From Billgrantia montanilacus (GTDB taxonomy: Bacteria > Pseudomonadota > Gammaproteobacteria > Pseudomonadales > Halomonadaceae), in NCBI RefSeq assembly GCF_003336675.1, contig NZ_QPII01000002.1, positions 520,545-584,544 of the forward strand: a stretch of 64,000 nucleotides of DNA, given 5' to 3'. The position numbers were made by a program, and so were the translations under genes. Below the pieces are notes generated by a model. It made no database searches, was not told the origin of the DNA, and worked only from the letters and a program-made list of their open reading frames with translations. Shown in pieces: positions 20,408-29,424 of the stretch. Each line of letters starts with the position of its first letter. The first letter of the stretch is position 1.

Positions 20408-20569
20408 GGAAGGTTGACTCCGAGTCCATGAGAAGGAAAAAGCCAGTTCCGACGTGACCATAGCAAAACAGCAGCGACTCTGCGCGGCGACCGGCCGGCG
20501 AAGCGAAGGATGTGACGCCCTGCCCGACCAGACTCACCGCGATGACGAAATGACCCAGGGAGACCCAAC

Positions 20570-21160
20570 ATGCCCGATCAGACGACCCAAGCCCGTATTC
20601 TGGTGTTCGCCGGAAGTACCCGGGAAGCCTCCTTCAACAAACGGCTGGCCCGCCTTGGTGCCCGACGACTGGATGCGCTAGGCGCCCAGGCCACCTTCAT
20701 CGACCTTCGCGACTATCCAATGCCGCTCTACGATGGCGACCTTGAGGCCGAGCATGGCCTGCCTCAAAACGCACTGGCACTGCGCAAGCTGCTGGCCGAG
20801 CACCGGGGCCTGCTGCTCGCCTCCCCCGAGTACAACGGCTTCATCACCCCGTTGATGAAGAACACCATCGACTGGATCAGCCGCCCCCATGAAGGCGAAA
20901 GCGGCCTCAAGCTGTTCGCGGGCCGGGTCGCAGCGCTGCTCGCCGCCTCTCCCGGCGGGCTTGGCGGCATGCGCAGCCTGACGCTGATGCGCCAACTGCT
21001 GAGCAATATCGGGGTGACGGTACTGCCGGACCAATTGGCCGTGGCCAAGGCGGGTGACGCCTTCGATGACGATGGCGCCCTGACCGACGAGGCCCATCAA
21101 AAGAAGCTCGACGCCATCTGTCAGCGACTGGTCGATACAACGAGGCTATTCAACCGCTAG
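20570..21160 (+). CDS. NAD(P)H-dependent FMN reductase
   Basis: This 196-residue flavodoxin-fold protein has the FMN phosphate loop FAGSTREASFNKRLARLGA at residues 10-28. The LLLASPEYNGFITPLMKNTIDW segment that follows is diagnostic of the NADPH-dependent FMN reductase/azoreductase family. It is likely a quinone or flavin reductase in the cytosol. A 162-bp spacer with no evident gene separates it from the divergent cytosine deaminase. Confidence 0.88.
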   Translation: MPDQTTQARILVFAGSTREASFNKRLARLGARRLDALGAQATFIDLRDYPMPLYDGDLEAEHGLPQNALALRKLLAEHRGLLLASPEYNGFITPLMKNTIDWISRPHEGESGLKLFAGRVAALLAASPGGLGGMRSLTLMRQLLSNIGVTVLPDQLAVAKAGDAFDDDGALTDEAHQKKLDAICQRLVDTTRLFNR

Positions 21161-21193
21161 CCCGGGGGAACCCCTGATTATGCAGGCAAGCAC

Positions 21194-21745
21194 CTACTCC
21201 CAGCGCCAGCCGTGACGCTGCCACCACGCCAGCGCGATCTGGCGGTTCTCGAGGTTGGCGCTTTCCGCCAGCACGGACCCCAGTTGGACGTAGTCACCGC
21301 CCGTCTCCACCAGCAGTGCAGGGTCCTGTGTCGCCAGCTGTAGCGCGTAGAGCACCAGCATCAGCTCGTAGGGGTCGGTACTGTCGATCAGGCTGAACAG
21401 CAGTGGCACGGCCGGCTTGCCGATCTGACCCAGCCGCTCCGCCGCGATGTACCAGACCCGCGGATGCTCGTCGCCGCCATAGGTGTCGATGAAGCGCCGA
21501 TCCGCCAGCCGGCTGATGAAGTAATGCACTTCATCCTCCTCGGTAGCGAACAGCGCCGGCAGCCAGTAGCGATCTTCCCGTGTCGTGCCATTCGGCGGCA
21601 GTTCGGCTTGCGCGGAAGGCGGCGGTACATCGGCCTGCGGTGGCGCCTGCGCTTCCATCGGGGGCGGCTCCGAACGCCCGGCACAGCCAGTTGCCAGCAG
21701 GGCCACCAGCAGGCCCAATCCTGCTGAACGCGTGCGTATTGCCAT
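21194..21745 (-). CDS. HEAT-repeat-like lipoprotein
   Basis: This 183-residue protein has a lipoprotein signal (lipobox LATGC, acylated Cys at about residue 21), a Pro/Gln/Ala-rich linker to about residue 52, and a helical domain. That domain contains RVWYIAAERLGQIGKPAVPL followed by a second similar helix pair, a HEAT-type pattern. No catalytic motif is seen. It lies between the FMN reductase and phoB, divergent from phoB. A role at the envelope is inferred only from the lipobox. Confidence 0.7.
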   Translation of the reverse strand: MAIRTRSAGLGLLVALLATGCAGRSEPPPMEAQAPPQADVPPPSAQAELPPNGTTREDRYWLPALFATEEDEVHYFISRLADRRFIDTYGGDEHPRVWYIAAERLGQIGKPAVPLLFSLIDSTDPYELMLVLYALQLATQDPALLVETGGDYVQLGSVLAESANLENRQIALAWWQRHGWRWE

Positions 21746-21888
21746 AGTGCCCGTACTCCCTCGATCGGCGATTCATTGACGAAACCCCTCATGCCCCTTC
21801 GACGGGCGGAACAAGGTGGCGAATCCCGTCGGATTCTATCGCGGCCGCGGCAGGCTGCACAGCTCCCCATCGAGATCCTGGTGCAGCG

Positions 21889-21906
21889 CTGTCATCTAAA
21901 TGACAT
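21889..21906 (+). promoter_or_regulatory. Pho-box-like site upstream of phoB
   Basis: One perfect half-site CTGTCAT at 21889-21895 is followed after four bases by a degenerate half-site ATGACAT, 50-68 bp upstream of phoB. The second half is poor, so this is a candidate for autoregulation, not a certain site. Confidence 0.5.
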
Positions 21907-21956
21907 GATATCGTGCTGTTATCGTCATCGACCCGCTACTGAGCTAGAGGCCCCGA

Positions 21957-22643
21957 ATGACAACCAAGACCGTTCTGATCGTCGATGATGAAGCGCCGAT
22001 CCGCGAAATGATTGCCGTGGCCCTGGAAATGGCCGACTACCGCGTGCTCGAGGCCGACAATGCCCAGACCGCCCACGCCATGGTCGTCGACCAGCAGCCC
22101 GACCTGCTGCTGCTCGACTGGATGATGCCCGGTACCAGCGGCATCGAGCTGGCGCGACGCCTCAAGCGCGAGACCGCCACCAGCGAGTTGCCGATCATCC
22201 TGCTCACCGCCAAGGGCGAGGAAGACAACAAGATCCTTGGGCTCGAGGCCGGCGCAGACGACTACATCACCAAGCCCTTCTCGCCGCGAGAACTGGTAGC
22301 CCGGCTCAAGGCCGTGCTGCGCCGCTCCACCCCGAAAGGAGTGGAAGACCTGGTCGAGGTCGAGGGGCTGCAGCTCGATCCGGTCAGCCATCGGGTCAGT
22401 GCCAATGGCAAGTCGCTGGAAATCGGGCCTACCGAGTATCGCCTGCTGCAGTTCTTCATGACCCATCAGGAACGGGCCTATACCCGCGGCCAGCTGCTCG
22501 ACCAGGTGTGGGGCGGCAATGTCTATGTCGAGGAGCGCACCGTGGACGTGCATATCCGTCGCCTGCGCAAGGCGCTGGGCGACCACCAGCACCTGATCCA
22601 GACGGTGCGTGGAACCGGTTACCGTTTTTCCAACAAGGTCTGA
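21957..22643 (+). CDS. phoB: Phosphate regulon response regulator PhoB
   Basis: This 228-residue OmpR-family regulator has a receiver domain with acidic pocket D10-D11, phosphoacceptor D54 in LLLDWMMPGTSG, and the conserved lysine in YITKPFSPREL. Its winged-helix effector domain ends with DVHIRRLRKALGD and VRGTGYRF. It binds Pho boxes and activates phosphate-starvation genes. phoR follows after one base, so the two are translated as a unit. Confidence 0.96.
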   Translation: MTTKTVLIVDDEAPIREMIAVALEMADYRVLEADNAQTAHAMVVDQQPDLLLLDWMMPGTSGIELARRLKRETATSELPIILLTAKGEEDNKILGLEAGADDYITKPFSPRELVARLKAVLRRSTPKGVEDLVEVEGLQLDPVSHRVSANGKSLEIGPTEYRLLQFFMTHQERAYTRGQLLDQVWGGNVYVEERTVDVHIRRLRKALGDHQHLIQTVRGTGYRFSNKV

Positions 22644-22644
22644 C

Positions 22645-23952
22645 ATGCGCCTATGGAGCCATGAACTCTGGCGCCTGGGGCTGATAGCCGGGGCCGGCGG
22701 CCTGATCGGCTGGTTCTTCTCAGCCTTCGGGCTCGGCCTTGCCGCTGGCCTGGGTCTTTACCTCTACCGCCACCTGTGCCGGCTGCGCGCCCTGCACCGC
22801 TGGCTCACCCGCAACCCCCAGGCCGAGCCACCCGCCGCCAATGGCCTGTGGGGGGAGCTGTTCGACCGCCTCTACCGCTATCAGAAGGGCCAGCGGCACA
22901 CCCAGGAGCGACTGCGTACCACCCTCAAACGCATCCAGGAATCCTCGGAAGCCATGCGCGACAGCGTGGTGATGCTCGACCAGCATGGCGACCTGGAGTG
23001 GTGGAACGGCGCCGCCGACCGCATGCTGGGCCTACGCTCACAGCACGATCGCGGCCAGCACATCACCAACCTGGTGCGCGATCCGCGCTTCGTCTCCTAC
23101 TTTAACGCCCGCGACTACCGTGACCCCCTGACGCTGCCATCGCCCATCGACGAGCGGATGATGCTGCAGATCCAGATCACCCTCTACGGTGACGACGAGC
23201 GGCTATTGATGGCGCGGGACATCACGCGCCTGCATCGCCTGGAGCAGATGCGACGCGACTTCGTCGCCAACGTCTCTCATGAACTAAGAACGCCGCTGAC
23301 CGTACTCGCCGGCTATCTCGAAACCTACGCCGACAACGCCGACCAGCTGCCTCCCCGCCTCGCCCGTAGCCTCGCCCAGATGCAGGGGCAGACCACGCGC
23401 ATGCAGAGTCTGGTCAACGACCTGCTGCTGCTCTCGAGACTGGAACTCGAGCAGAGCGGTGACGACCACGCGCCGCTGGACATGAGCGAACTGCTCGAGA
23501 GCATCCGCCGCGATGCCGCGGCGCTCGCCAACGGCCAGCAGCGGATATCGGTGGAGATCGACGAGCAGCGGGCGCTGCTCGGCAGCGAACAGGAGATCCG
23601 CAGTGCGGTATCCAATCTGGCCTACAACGCCGTACGCTATACGCCGGCGGGCAGCCATATCGTCATACGTTGGAAGGCGTGCGGCCTAGGTGCCTGCATC
23701 GAGGTAGAGGACGACGGCGACGGCATCGACCCGGAGCATGTGCCCCGGCTCACCGAACGCTTCTACCGGGTCGACAAGGGTAGAAGCACCGCCACCGGCG
23801 GCACCGGCCTGGGTCTGGCTATCGTCAAGCACGTGCTGTTGCGCCACGACGCGACCCTGGAAATCGATACACGCCCCGGCCAAGGGGCGCTGTTTCGCTG
23901 CGCCTTTCCTGATACGCGGCTGGTCCTGGCATCCATTAACCACGACGCTTGA
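22645..23952 (+). CDS. phoR: Phosphate regulon sensor kinase PhoR
   Basis: This 435-residue inner-membrane histidine kinase has an N-terminal hydrophobic hairpin (about residues 10-40), a PAS-like region (VVMLDQHGDLEWWNGAADRM), a HisKA domain with phospho-acceptor His near residue 212 in FVANVSHELRTPLTVLAGYL, and a HATPase domain with YNAVRYTP, DDGDGIDP and GGTGLGLAIVKHV boxes. The ATG at 22645 comes directly after the phoB stop. Its last 17 bases overlap the end of phoU on the opposite strand. Confidence 0.96.
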   Translation: MRLWSHELWRLGLIAGAGGLIGWFFSAFGLGLAAGLGLYLYRHLCRLRALHRWLTRNPQAEPPAANGLWGELFDRLYRYQKGQRHTQERLRTTLKRIQESSEAMRDSVVMLDQHGDLEWWNGAADRMLGLRSQHDRGQHITNLVRDPRFVSYFNARDYRDPLTLPSPIDERMMLQIQITLYGDDERLLMARDITRLHRLEQMRRDFVANVSHELRTPLTVLAGYLETYADNADQLPPRLARSLAQMQGQTTRMQSLVNDLLLLSRLELEQSGDDHAPLDMSELLESIRRDAAALANGQQRISVEIDEQRALLGSEQEIRSAVSNLAYNAVRYTPAGSHIVIRWKACGLGACIEVEDDGDGIDPEHVPRLTERFYRVDKGRSTATGGTGLGLAIVKHVLLRHDATLEIDTRPGQGALFRCAFPDTRLVLASINHDA

Positions 23953-24664
23953 GCGCATCCTCGTCGATCTGGTCCGGGTCCATGTGACGAATATCCAGCC
24001 CCTTGACCAGATAGATGACGTACTCGGCCAGGTTGTCGGCATGGTCACCGACCCGTTCCAGGGCACGCAGTATCCACATCACGCTGAGCACCGGACCGAT
24101 GGCGCGGTTGTCCTCCATCATGAAGGTCATGAGCGAACGCATGGCACTGCCGTACTCGTCATCCACCGCCTCGTCCTCACGCACCACCTGCAGCGCCAAC
24201 TCGGTGTCGAAACGGGCGAAGGCGGTAAGCGAATCGCGCAGCATCTTGCGCACGTGCTCGCTGATATGGCGCACCTCCACCAGGCCACGCACCGTGGTGC
24301 CGTTCTCGATCAGGATCAGGGCATTGCGGGCAATCTTGCTCGCCTCGTCGCCGATCCGCTCCAGGTCCGCGGTGGCACGGATCACCGCCAGCACCAGGCG
24401 CAGGTCCGATGCCGCCGGCTGCCGGCGCGCTAGCACCCGGGTACACTCATCGTCGATCTTGAGCTGCATGTCATTGACCTGGCGGTCGTTGTCGCGCACT
24501 TTTTCGGCCAGCCGGCTATCTCCCTCGAGCAGGGCCTTCACCGCTTCCAGGACCTGATTCTCGACCAGCCCACCCATGGTCATCAGGTGGGTCTTGAGTT
24601 CCTCCAACTCCTGATTGAACTGCCGGGAAATATGCTGGCTATGGGTATCGCTGGTGATGTCCAT
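23936..24664 (-). CDS. phoU: Phosphate signalling regulator PhoU
   Basis: This 242-residue cytosolic protein of two three-helix PhoU repeats starts HISRQFNQELEELKTHLMTM and has the metal-binding stretches IRATADLERIGDEASKIAR and LRALERVGDHADNLAEYVIY. It restrains PhoR signalling when Pst is active. The ATG at 24664 has an aggag site; a longer in-frame extension is unlikely. It is the last gene of pstSCAB-phoU and overlaps the end of phoR tail to tail by 17 bp. Confidence 0.96.
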   Translation of the reverse strand: MDITSDTHSQHISRQFNQELEELKTHLMTMGGLVENQVLEAVKALLEGDSRLAEKVRDNDRQVNDMQLKIDDECTRVLARRQPAASDLRLVLAVIRATADLERIGDEASKIARNALILIENGTTVRGLVEVRHISEHVRKMLRDSLTAFARFDTELALQVVREDEAVDDEYGSAMRSLMTFMMEDNRAIGPVLSVMWILRALERVGDHADNLAEYVIYLVKGLDIRHMDPDQIDEDALKRRG

Positions 24665-24689
24665 GTGACTCTCCTGGTGACCGTCGAGG

Positions 24690-25550
24690 TCAGGCCATAC
24701 GGCCGGTGATGTAATTTTCGGTGCGCGCCAGGCGCGGGTTGGTGAAGAGACTGGCCGTAGGGGCATACTCCACTAGCTCGCCGTCGTGAAGGAAGGCGGT
24801 ATAGTCCGAGACCCGCGCCGCCTGCTGCATGTTGTGGGTAACCAGCACCACGGTCAGCTGCGACTTCAGGCTGCGGATCAGCTCCTCGATCTTCAGCGTC
24901 GAAATCGGATCCAGTGCCGAAGCCGGCTCGTCCAGCAGCAGCACCTCGGGGCGAACCGCCAGGGTACGGGCGATCACCAGGCGCTGCTGCTGGCCGATGG
25001 AGAGCGACCAGGCCGAGGCACGCAGGCGATCCTTCACCTCGTCCCACAGCGCCGCCGCGCCCAGCGCCCACTCAACGATGTCGTTCATCCGCCGCCGCGT
25101 CAGGCCACCCTGCAATCGTAGCCCAAAGGCCACGTTCTCGTAGATCGACATGGGGAATGGGTTGGGCGCCTGGAATACCATACCCACTCGGCGCCGCAGC
25201 TCGTCCACCGCCACCTCGGGCGCGTGAATCTCCTGCCCCTCTAGGCGAATGCTGCCCTGTCGACTGACTGCTTCGTTGAGGTCGTGCAGCCGGTTCAGCG
25301 CTCGCAGCAGGGTCGACTTGCCGCAGCCCGAGGGGCCGATGAAGGCGGTTACCCGATGGCGCGGCAGGCGTAGGGTCAAATCGCGCAGTGCCGTCTTGCC
25401 GTCATAGGCCAGGCTCAATCCCTCGACATCGAGACAGCTGACATCGGGGGCGAAGTCGATGATCGGCCCCGTGACATTCGCGCGATCCGAGTGCGGACGA
25501 GTGGCATCCGGTCGCGGCTGGCTTGATGGTGAGAGCGGCAGTTCGGGCAT
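24690..25550 (-). CDS. pstB: Phosphate ABC transporter ATPase PstB
   Basis: This 286-residue ATPase has Walker [10 protein letters not shown] (about residues 72-80), the family insertion [11 protein letters not shown], the Q-loop [20 protein letters not shown], signature LSIGQQQRL, Walker [16 protein letters not shown] and the switch histidine [15 protein letters not shown]. An N-terminal extension of about 35 residues (Ser/Pro/Arg-rich) is absent from short PstB proteins. It lies between pstA and phoU. Confidence 0.96.
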   Translation of the reverse strand: MPELPLSPSSQPRPDATRPHSDRANVTGPIIDFAPDVSCLDVEGLSLAYDGKTALRDLTLRLPRHRVTAFIGPSGCGKSTLLRALNRLHDLNEAVSRQGSIRLEGQEIHAPEVAVDELRRRVGMVFQAPNPFPMSIYENVAFGLRLQGGLTRRRMNDIVEWALGAAALWDEVKDRLRASAWSLSIGQQQRLVIARTLAVRPEVLLLDEPASALDPISTLKIEELIRSLKSQLTVVLVTHNMQQAARVSDYTAFLHDGELVEYAPTASLFTNPRLARTENYITGRMA

Positions 25551-25569
25551 CGTGTGGCTCTATCCTCGG

Positions 25570-27177
25570 TCAGTGGCGCGACAGCGCCCCGTGACGCGCC
25601 CTGTAATAATGGCGCAGAAATATTGCAGTCAGGTTAAGCACTACCACCACCAGCACCAGCAATAGTGCCGTCGCATAGACCAACGGCATGGCCGCCTGGA
25701 TGTCATCACCGTGAAAAGCGGTATCGTAGACGTGATAACCGAGGTGCATGAACTTGCGTTCAAGATGCAGAAAAGGAAATTCGCCGTCCACCGGCACCTG
25801 GGGCGCCAGCTTGGCAACACCCACCAGCATCAGCGGAGCCACCTCACCGGCGGCGCGGGCCACCGCCAGGATCATGCCGGTCAGCATCGCCGGTACCGCC
25901 ATGGGTAGCACCACCCGGGTCAGCATCTCCAATCGCGTGGCCCCCAGCGCCAGCGCCCCCTCTCGCTGGTGGTCGGGAATCCGCGCCAGCCCCTCCTCGG
26001 TGGCCACGATCACCACCGGCAGGGTCAGCAACGCCAGCGTCAGTGAAGCCCACAGCAGCCCGCCCGTGCCGAAGGTGGGCGATGGCAGCTCGTCGCTGAA
26101 GAACCATTCATCAAGGGAGCCTCCGATACCGTAGACGAAGACACCGAGGCCAAACACGCCGTAGACGATGGAGGGAACGCCTGCCAGGTTGCGAACCGCG
26201 ATGCGTACCCAATTCGTCAAGCGGCCCTGGTGAGCCACCTCGTTGAGATAGACCGCCGCCAGCACGCCGAATGGGGCAACCAGCAGCGACATCAGCATCA
26301 CCATCAGCACGGTACCGAAGATCGCCGGCCATACGCCGCCGGCGCTATTGGCGGCCCTTGGCCCCTCGGAGAGGAAGCGCCATACCCCCCGCCCCCAGGC
26401 ACCCAGCTTTTGCGGCAGCGACATGGCATTGGGTCGCCAGGCACGCAGCACCTCGTCCAGGGTAAGGACCAAGCGCCGGCCGTCAACGCTCTCCAGTACC
26501 ACCGCATCCGCCCGCATGCTCTGCTGGAGCCCGCGAATCCGCTCGTTGGTCTCGGCCAGTCGACGCTGCGCCTGGCTATCGGCGGGGTCATTCCCGAGCC
26601 GACGCACCAAGGGCGGGATGACGCGGTGTTGCAGTTCGTCGCGCTCGGCGCGCAATGCATCGACGGCGGAGAGGCGTGCCTGAAGCGTGGCCCAGGCGAC
26701 CTTACTACCACTACCACCATCGCCATCACCATCGCCGACCGATGTGCCGCGCTGTCCGGCAGGCATCACCTCGACCAGGCGACCGATGAAATCACCGTGG
26801 CGACCGCGCTCCAGCACGACCAGTTCGCGGGGCCGCTCGCTCCCGGTAATGCGCGCCACCGCCACCCATCGCCAGACATGGCCATCGAGGTCGCGGTTGC
26901 CGGTAAAGTAGAGCCGCTCCCGGGCCCGGATTGCCCCATCCGCTGCCGGCAACGGCAGTTCGCGCACCGCACGGCCCGCGAACACCTGGCCATCGTCGAG
27001 CTCCACCAGCGACACCGATGACGGCCAGAAGTGGCCAAGGCCGCGAACGGCAATCAGGGACAGCAGCCCTGCCAAGAGCAGCAGCGACAATGCCACGCTG
27101 CCGGCGGCCAGCCAGGCCCAGGGGCCTTCGCCCCGGGGCAGCCGAGCGCGAAAACCCGTTACCGCGGAGAGGCTCAC
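25570..27177 (-). CDS. pstA: Phosphate ABC transporter permease PstA, enlarged
   Basis: This 535-residue permease subunit has one N-terminal membrane segment, a large periplasmic region of about 200-250 residues, and the usual PstA transmembrane core from about residue 285 (LMSLLVAPFGVLAAVYLNEV, the EAA-loop region REGALALGATRLEMLTRVVLP). Standard PstA is near 300 residues; longer forms carry an N-terminal DUF3333-type domain, and this one is longer still. It includes a short Gly/Asp repeat (VGDGDGDGGSGS) near residue 150. The start is a GTG overlapping the pstC stop by four bases. Confidence 0.93.
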   Translation of the reverse strand: MSLSAVTGFRARLPRGEGPWAWLAAGSVALSLLLLAGLLSLIAVRGLGHFWPSSVSLVELDDGQVFAGRAVRELPLPAADGAIRARERLYFTGNRDLDGHVWRWVAVARITGSERPRELVVLERGRHGDFIGRLVEVMPAGQRGTSVGDGDGDGGSGSKVAWATLQARLSAVDALRAERDELQHRVIPPLVRRLGNDPADSQAQRRLAETNERIRGLQQSMRADAVVLESVDGRRLVLTLDEVLRAWRPNAMSLPQKLGAWGRGVWRFLSEGPRAANSAGGVWPAIFGTVLMVMLMSLLVAPFGVLAAVYLNEVAHQGRLTNWVRIAVRNLAGVPSIVYGVFGLGVFVYGIGGSLDEWFFSDELPSPTFGTGGLLWASLTLALLTLPVVIVATEEGLARIPDHQREGALALGATRLEMLTRVVLPMAVPAMLTGMILAVARAAGEVAPLMLVGVAKLAPQVPVDGEFPFLHLERKFMHLGYHVYDTAFHGDDIQAAMPLVYATALLLVLVVVVLNLTAIFLRHYYRARHGALSRH

Positions 27178-28319
27178 GACAAATCTCCCAGCCGACGGTA
27201 GCGACGCCGCAGCCGGCTACGCACCACCTCTGCAAGGGTATTCACCAGGAAGGTAAAAAGGAACAGCAGCAGTGCCGCCAGGATCAGCAGCCGGTAGCTG
27301 TCGCTGCCCGGTACTGCCTCGGGCAGCTCGATGGCGATTCCCGCCGCCATGGAGCGCATTCCCTCCAGGGGGCTGAGACTCATCACCCCAGCATTGCCGC
27401 TGGCCATCAGCACGATCATGGTCTCACCCACCGCGCGGCCGGCGCCGATCATCACGGCAGCGAAGACGCCGGGCGCCGCTGCCGGCAGCACCACCTTCCA
27501 CAGGGTCTGCCAGCGCGTTGCCCCCATGGCCTGGGCACCTTCTCCCAGGCTGCTCGGCACGCCCGACAACGCATCCTCCGCCAGGGCATAGACACTGGGC
27601 ATGACCGCAAAGCCCATGGCCAGGCCGACGATAAGGGCGTTACGGCTGGCATAATCGATACCAAGCTCGGCATCCAGCCAGCCGCGCAGATCACCGCCGA
27701 ACAGCCACGCTTCCAGCCAGGGGGCCAATTCCAGCGCACCCATCCCCAGCATGGCCAGCCAGGGCACCAGCCATAGGCCGGCCCAGGCCAGCGGCATTCC
27801 TTGGCGAACGGCAGGGCTCAAGCGTCGCCAAATGCCACTTGCCATCAGGGCGCCCAGCGGCATCACCAGCAGCAGGACGAAGGCGCCAGCCAAGTGGCGC
27901 TCCACCCAGGGTGCCAGCACCAGGCCCGCCACGAAGCCGACCACCACCCCGGGCAGGGCTTCCATCAGCTCCAGTGTGGGCTTGATGCGGCTGCGTAGCC
28001 GTGGAGACATGTAGACGGAAGAGTGAATGGCCGCTCCCAGTGCCATGGGGACGGCAAACACCATCGCCCAGAAAGCCGCCTTCAACGTGCCCCAGGCCAG
28101 CGGTGACAGTGAACGGGTGATCTGCCCCTGACTCAGTGCACCGCTTAGCAGCGCCGGCACCACTTCGAGCGCCAGGAAGGCGCCGATGGCCAGCACCGCC
28201 AGGATCACACCGATACCCCCCGCCGCGATCAGCCCCGTCGCCAGGCGGTCGAGTAGATGACGCCGGGGGGAGCGGGGCGAAGGCGCAGCGGACGAGGGCT
28301 TGATCATGAGCAGAAGCAT
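27174..28319 (-). CDS. pstC: Phosphate ABC transporter permease PstC
   Basis: This permease subunit of up to 381 residues has six predicted membrane helices. The helix-2 to helix-3 region reads VFAVPMALGAAIHSSVYMSP, followed by LMEALPGVVVGFVAGLVLAP. The EAA loop is GEGAQAMGATRWQTLWKVVLP, and a GRAVGETMIVLMASGN turn follows, as in PstC. The assigned ATG at 28319 directly abuts a Pho-box-like array, and a second ATG lies four codons in, so the true start may be downstream. Confidence 0.94.
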   Translation of the reverse strand: MLLLMIKPSSAAPSPRSPRRHLLDRLATGLIAAGGIGVILAVLAIGAFLALEVVPALLSGALSQGQITRSLSPLAWGTLKAAFWAMVFAVPMALGAAIHSSVYMSPRLRSRIKPTLELMEALPGVVVGFVAGLVLAPWVERHLAGAFVLLLVMPLGALMASGIWRRLSPAVRQGMPLAWAGLWLVPWLAMLGMGALELAPWLEAWLFGGDLRGWLDAELGIDYASRNALIVGLAMGFAVMPSVYALAEDALSGVPSSLGEGAQAMGATRWQTLWKVVLPAAAPGVFAAVMIGAGRAVGETMIVLMASGNAGVMSLSPLEGMRSMAAGIAIELPEAVPGSDSYRLLILAALLLFLFTFLVNTLAEVVRSRLRRRYRRLGDLS

Positions 28320-28348
28320 ATAACAGCTTGATGACAGTTGGATGACGG
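28320..28348 (-). promoter_or_regulatory. Triple Pho-box-like array between pstS and pstC
   Basis: On the minus strand three 7-mers, CCGTCAT, CTGTCAT and CTGTTAT, are separated by exactly four bases (CCAA, CAAG). This is the 11-bp PhoB periodicity. The array fills almost the whole 31-bp pstS-pstC gap and points toward pstC, suggesting a PhoB-dependent promoter for pstCAB-phoU apart from pstS. Confidence 0.65.
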
Positions 28349-28350
28349 CC

Positions 28351-29331
28351 TCACGGCGCCAGGCCCAGTTCTTGCCTCTGGCGCGCTAGCATCTCCTCGG
28401 GCAGGGCCACGAAGCCCAACTCCGTTACCGTGCCCTGCCCCTGAGGCGACAGCACCAAGTCGAGAAAGGCGCGCTCCGGCGCCGGCAGCGCTTCACCCGG
28501 GGGCAGATGGAGGTAGAGATAGAGCGAGCGGCTCAGGGGATAACCGCCCTGCCGTACGTTCTCGGCATCCGGGGCATGCACCACCCCATCGGCATCCACC
28601 AGGGCCAGGGTCTTGATTCCCGGGGTCAGGTGGTTGAGGCCCGCATAACCGATGGCGTCGAGGCTTTCGGTAACCGCCGCCACCACGGCCGCTGAACCGG
28701 GATGTTCGTTGAGCCGCCGCCGATATTGGCCGTCGCATAGCGCCCGCTGGCGAAACAGGCCGTAGCTGCCTGACGCCAGGTTGCGGCCATGCAGCTCGAT
28801 GCGTCGGGCGGGGGCGTCTAGACCCAGCTGTTCCCAACGCGTAACGGGGTGCTCGGCACCACAATGACGGGTACGCGAGAAGATCGCGTCGAGCGTTTCG
28901 AGAGACAGGGCCTCGAGCGGGTGGTGGCGATGTACCACCACCACCAGGGCGTCGCGGGCCACCTCGACCTCCAACGGCGGATAGCCATGTCGCGTCACGA
29001 ACGCGTCGTGTTCCTCATCGGTCATGGCACGCGACATGGGGCCCAGTCGGGTGGTACCGGCGGTCAGCGCCGGGGGGGCACTGGCGGAGCCGCTGGCCTG
29101 CAGTTGCAGGCGTACGCCCGGGTAACGGTGGGTGAGCTGTTCACCCCAGCGCAGCATCAGTCCCGCCAGGGTATCGGAGCCCACTGTACCCAGCGTCCCC
29201 GTGGGCATATCGGCACGCACCGGAACCTGCGCCAGAGGCTGGGCTTGCGCAAGCACCAGGGCAAGGCCGACCAGCGAAGCCAGCAGGCAATGCCGCCAGC
29301 GTGACAGCCGCCAAACCAGTGCCCGCCTCAC
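28351..29331 (-). CDS. pstS: Phosphate-binding protein PstS-like
   Basis: This 326-residue periplasmic binding protein has a signal peptide (to about residue 34) and PstS-type segments: TVGSDTLAGLMLRWGEQLTH at the N-terminus of the mature protein, RLGPMSRAMTDEEHDAF, and GRNLASGSYGLFRQRALCDG, whose Ser/Gly residues correspond to the phosphate-binding loop. The start is GTG with an aggga site. It heads pstSCAB-phoU. No Pho box is visible in the roughly 320 bp upstream of it, unlike the gap behind it. Confidence 0.9.
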   Translation of the reverse strand: MRRALVWRLSRWRHCLLASLVGLALVLAQAQPLAQVPVRADMPTGTLGTVGSDTLAGLMLRWGEQLTHRYPGVRLQLQASGSASAPPALTAGTTRLGPMSRAMTDEEHDAFVTRHGYPPLEVEVARDALVVVVHRHHPLEALSLETLDAIFSRTRHCGAEHPVTRWEQLGLDAPARRIELHGRNLASGSYGLFRQRALCDGQYRRRLNEHPGSAAVVAAVTESLDAIGYAGLNHLTPGIKTLALVDADGVVHAPDAENVRQGGYPLSRSLYLYLHLPPGEALPAPERAFLDLVLSPQGQGTVTELGFVALPEEMLARQRQELGLAP

Positions 29332-29424
29332 GGCTCCCTGCCCGGTATTACTTCGCCACGCCCCCTACCCTTGAACAAAGTGCCTCCTTCTTCTATTGCA
29401 CGAATCTGTATGACCCAGGACATA

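Noticed and set aside
26700..26740. Short DNA repeat in pstA considered as a variable phase-switching tract
   Set aside because: The units are imperfect and in frame, so copy change would not switch the gene off; only a mild length change is plausible.
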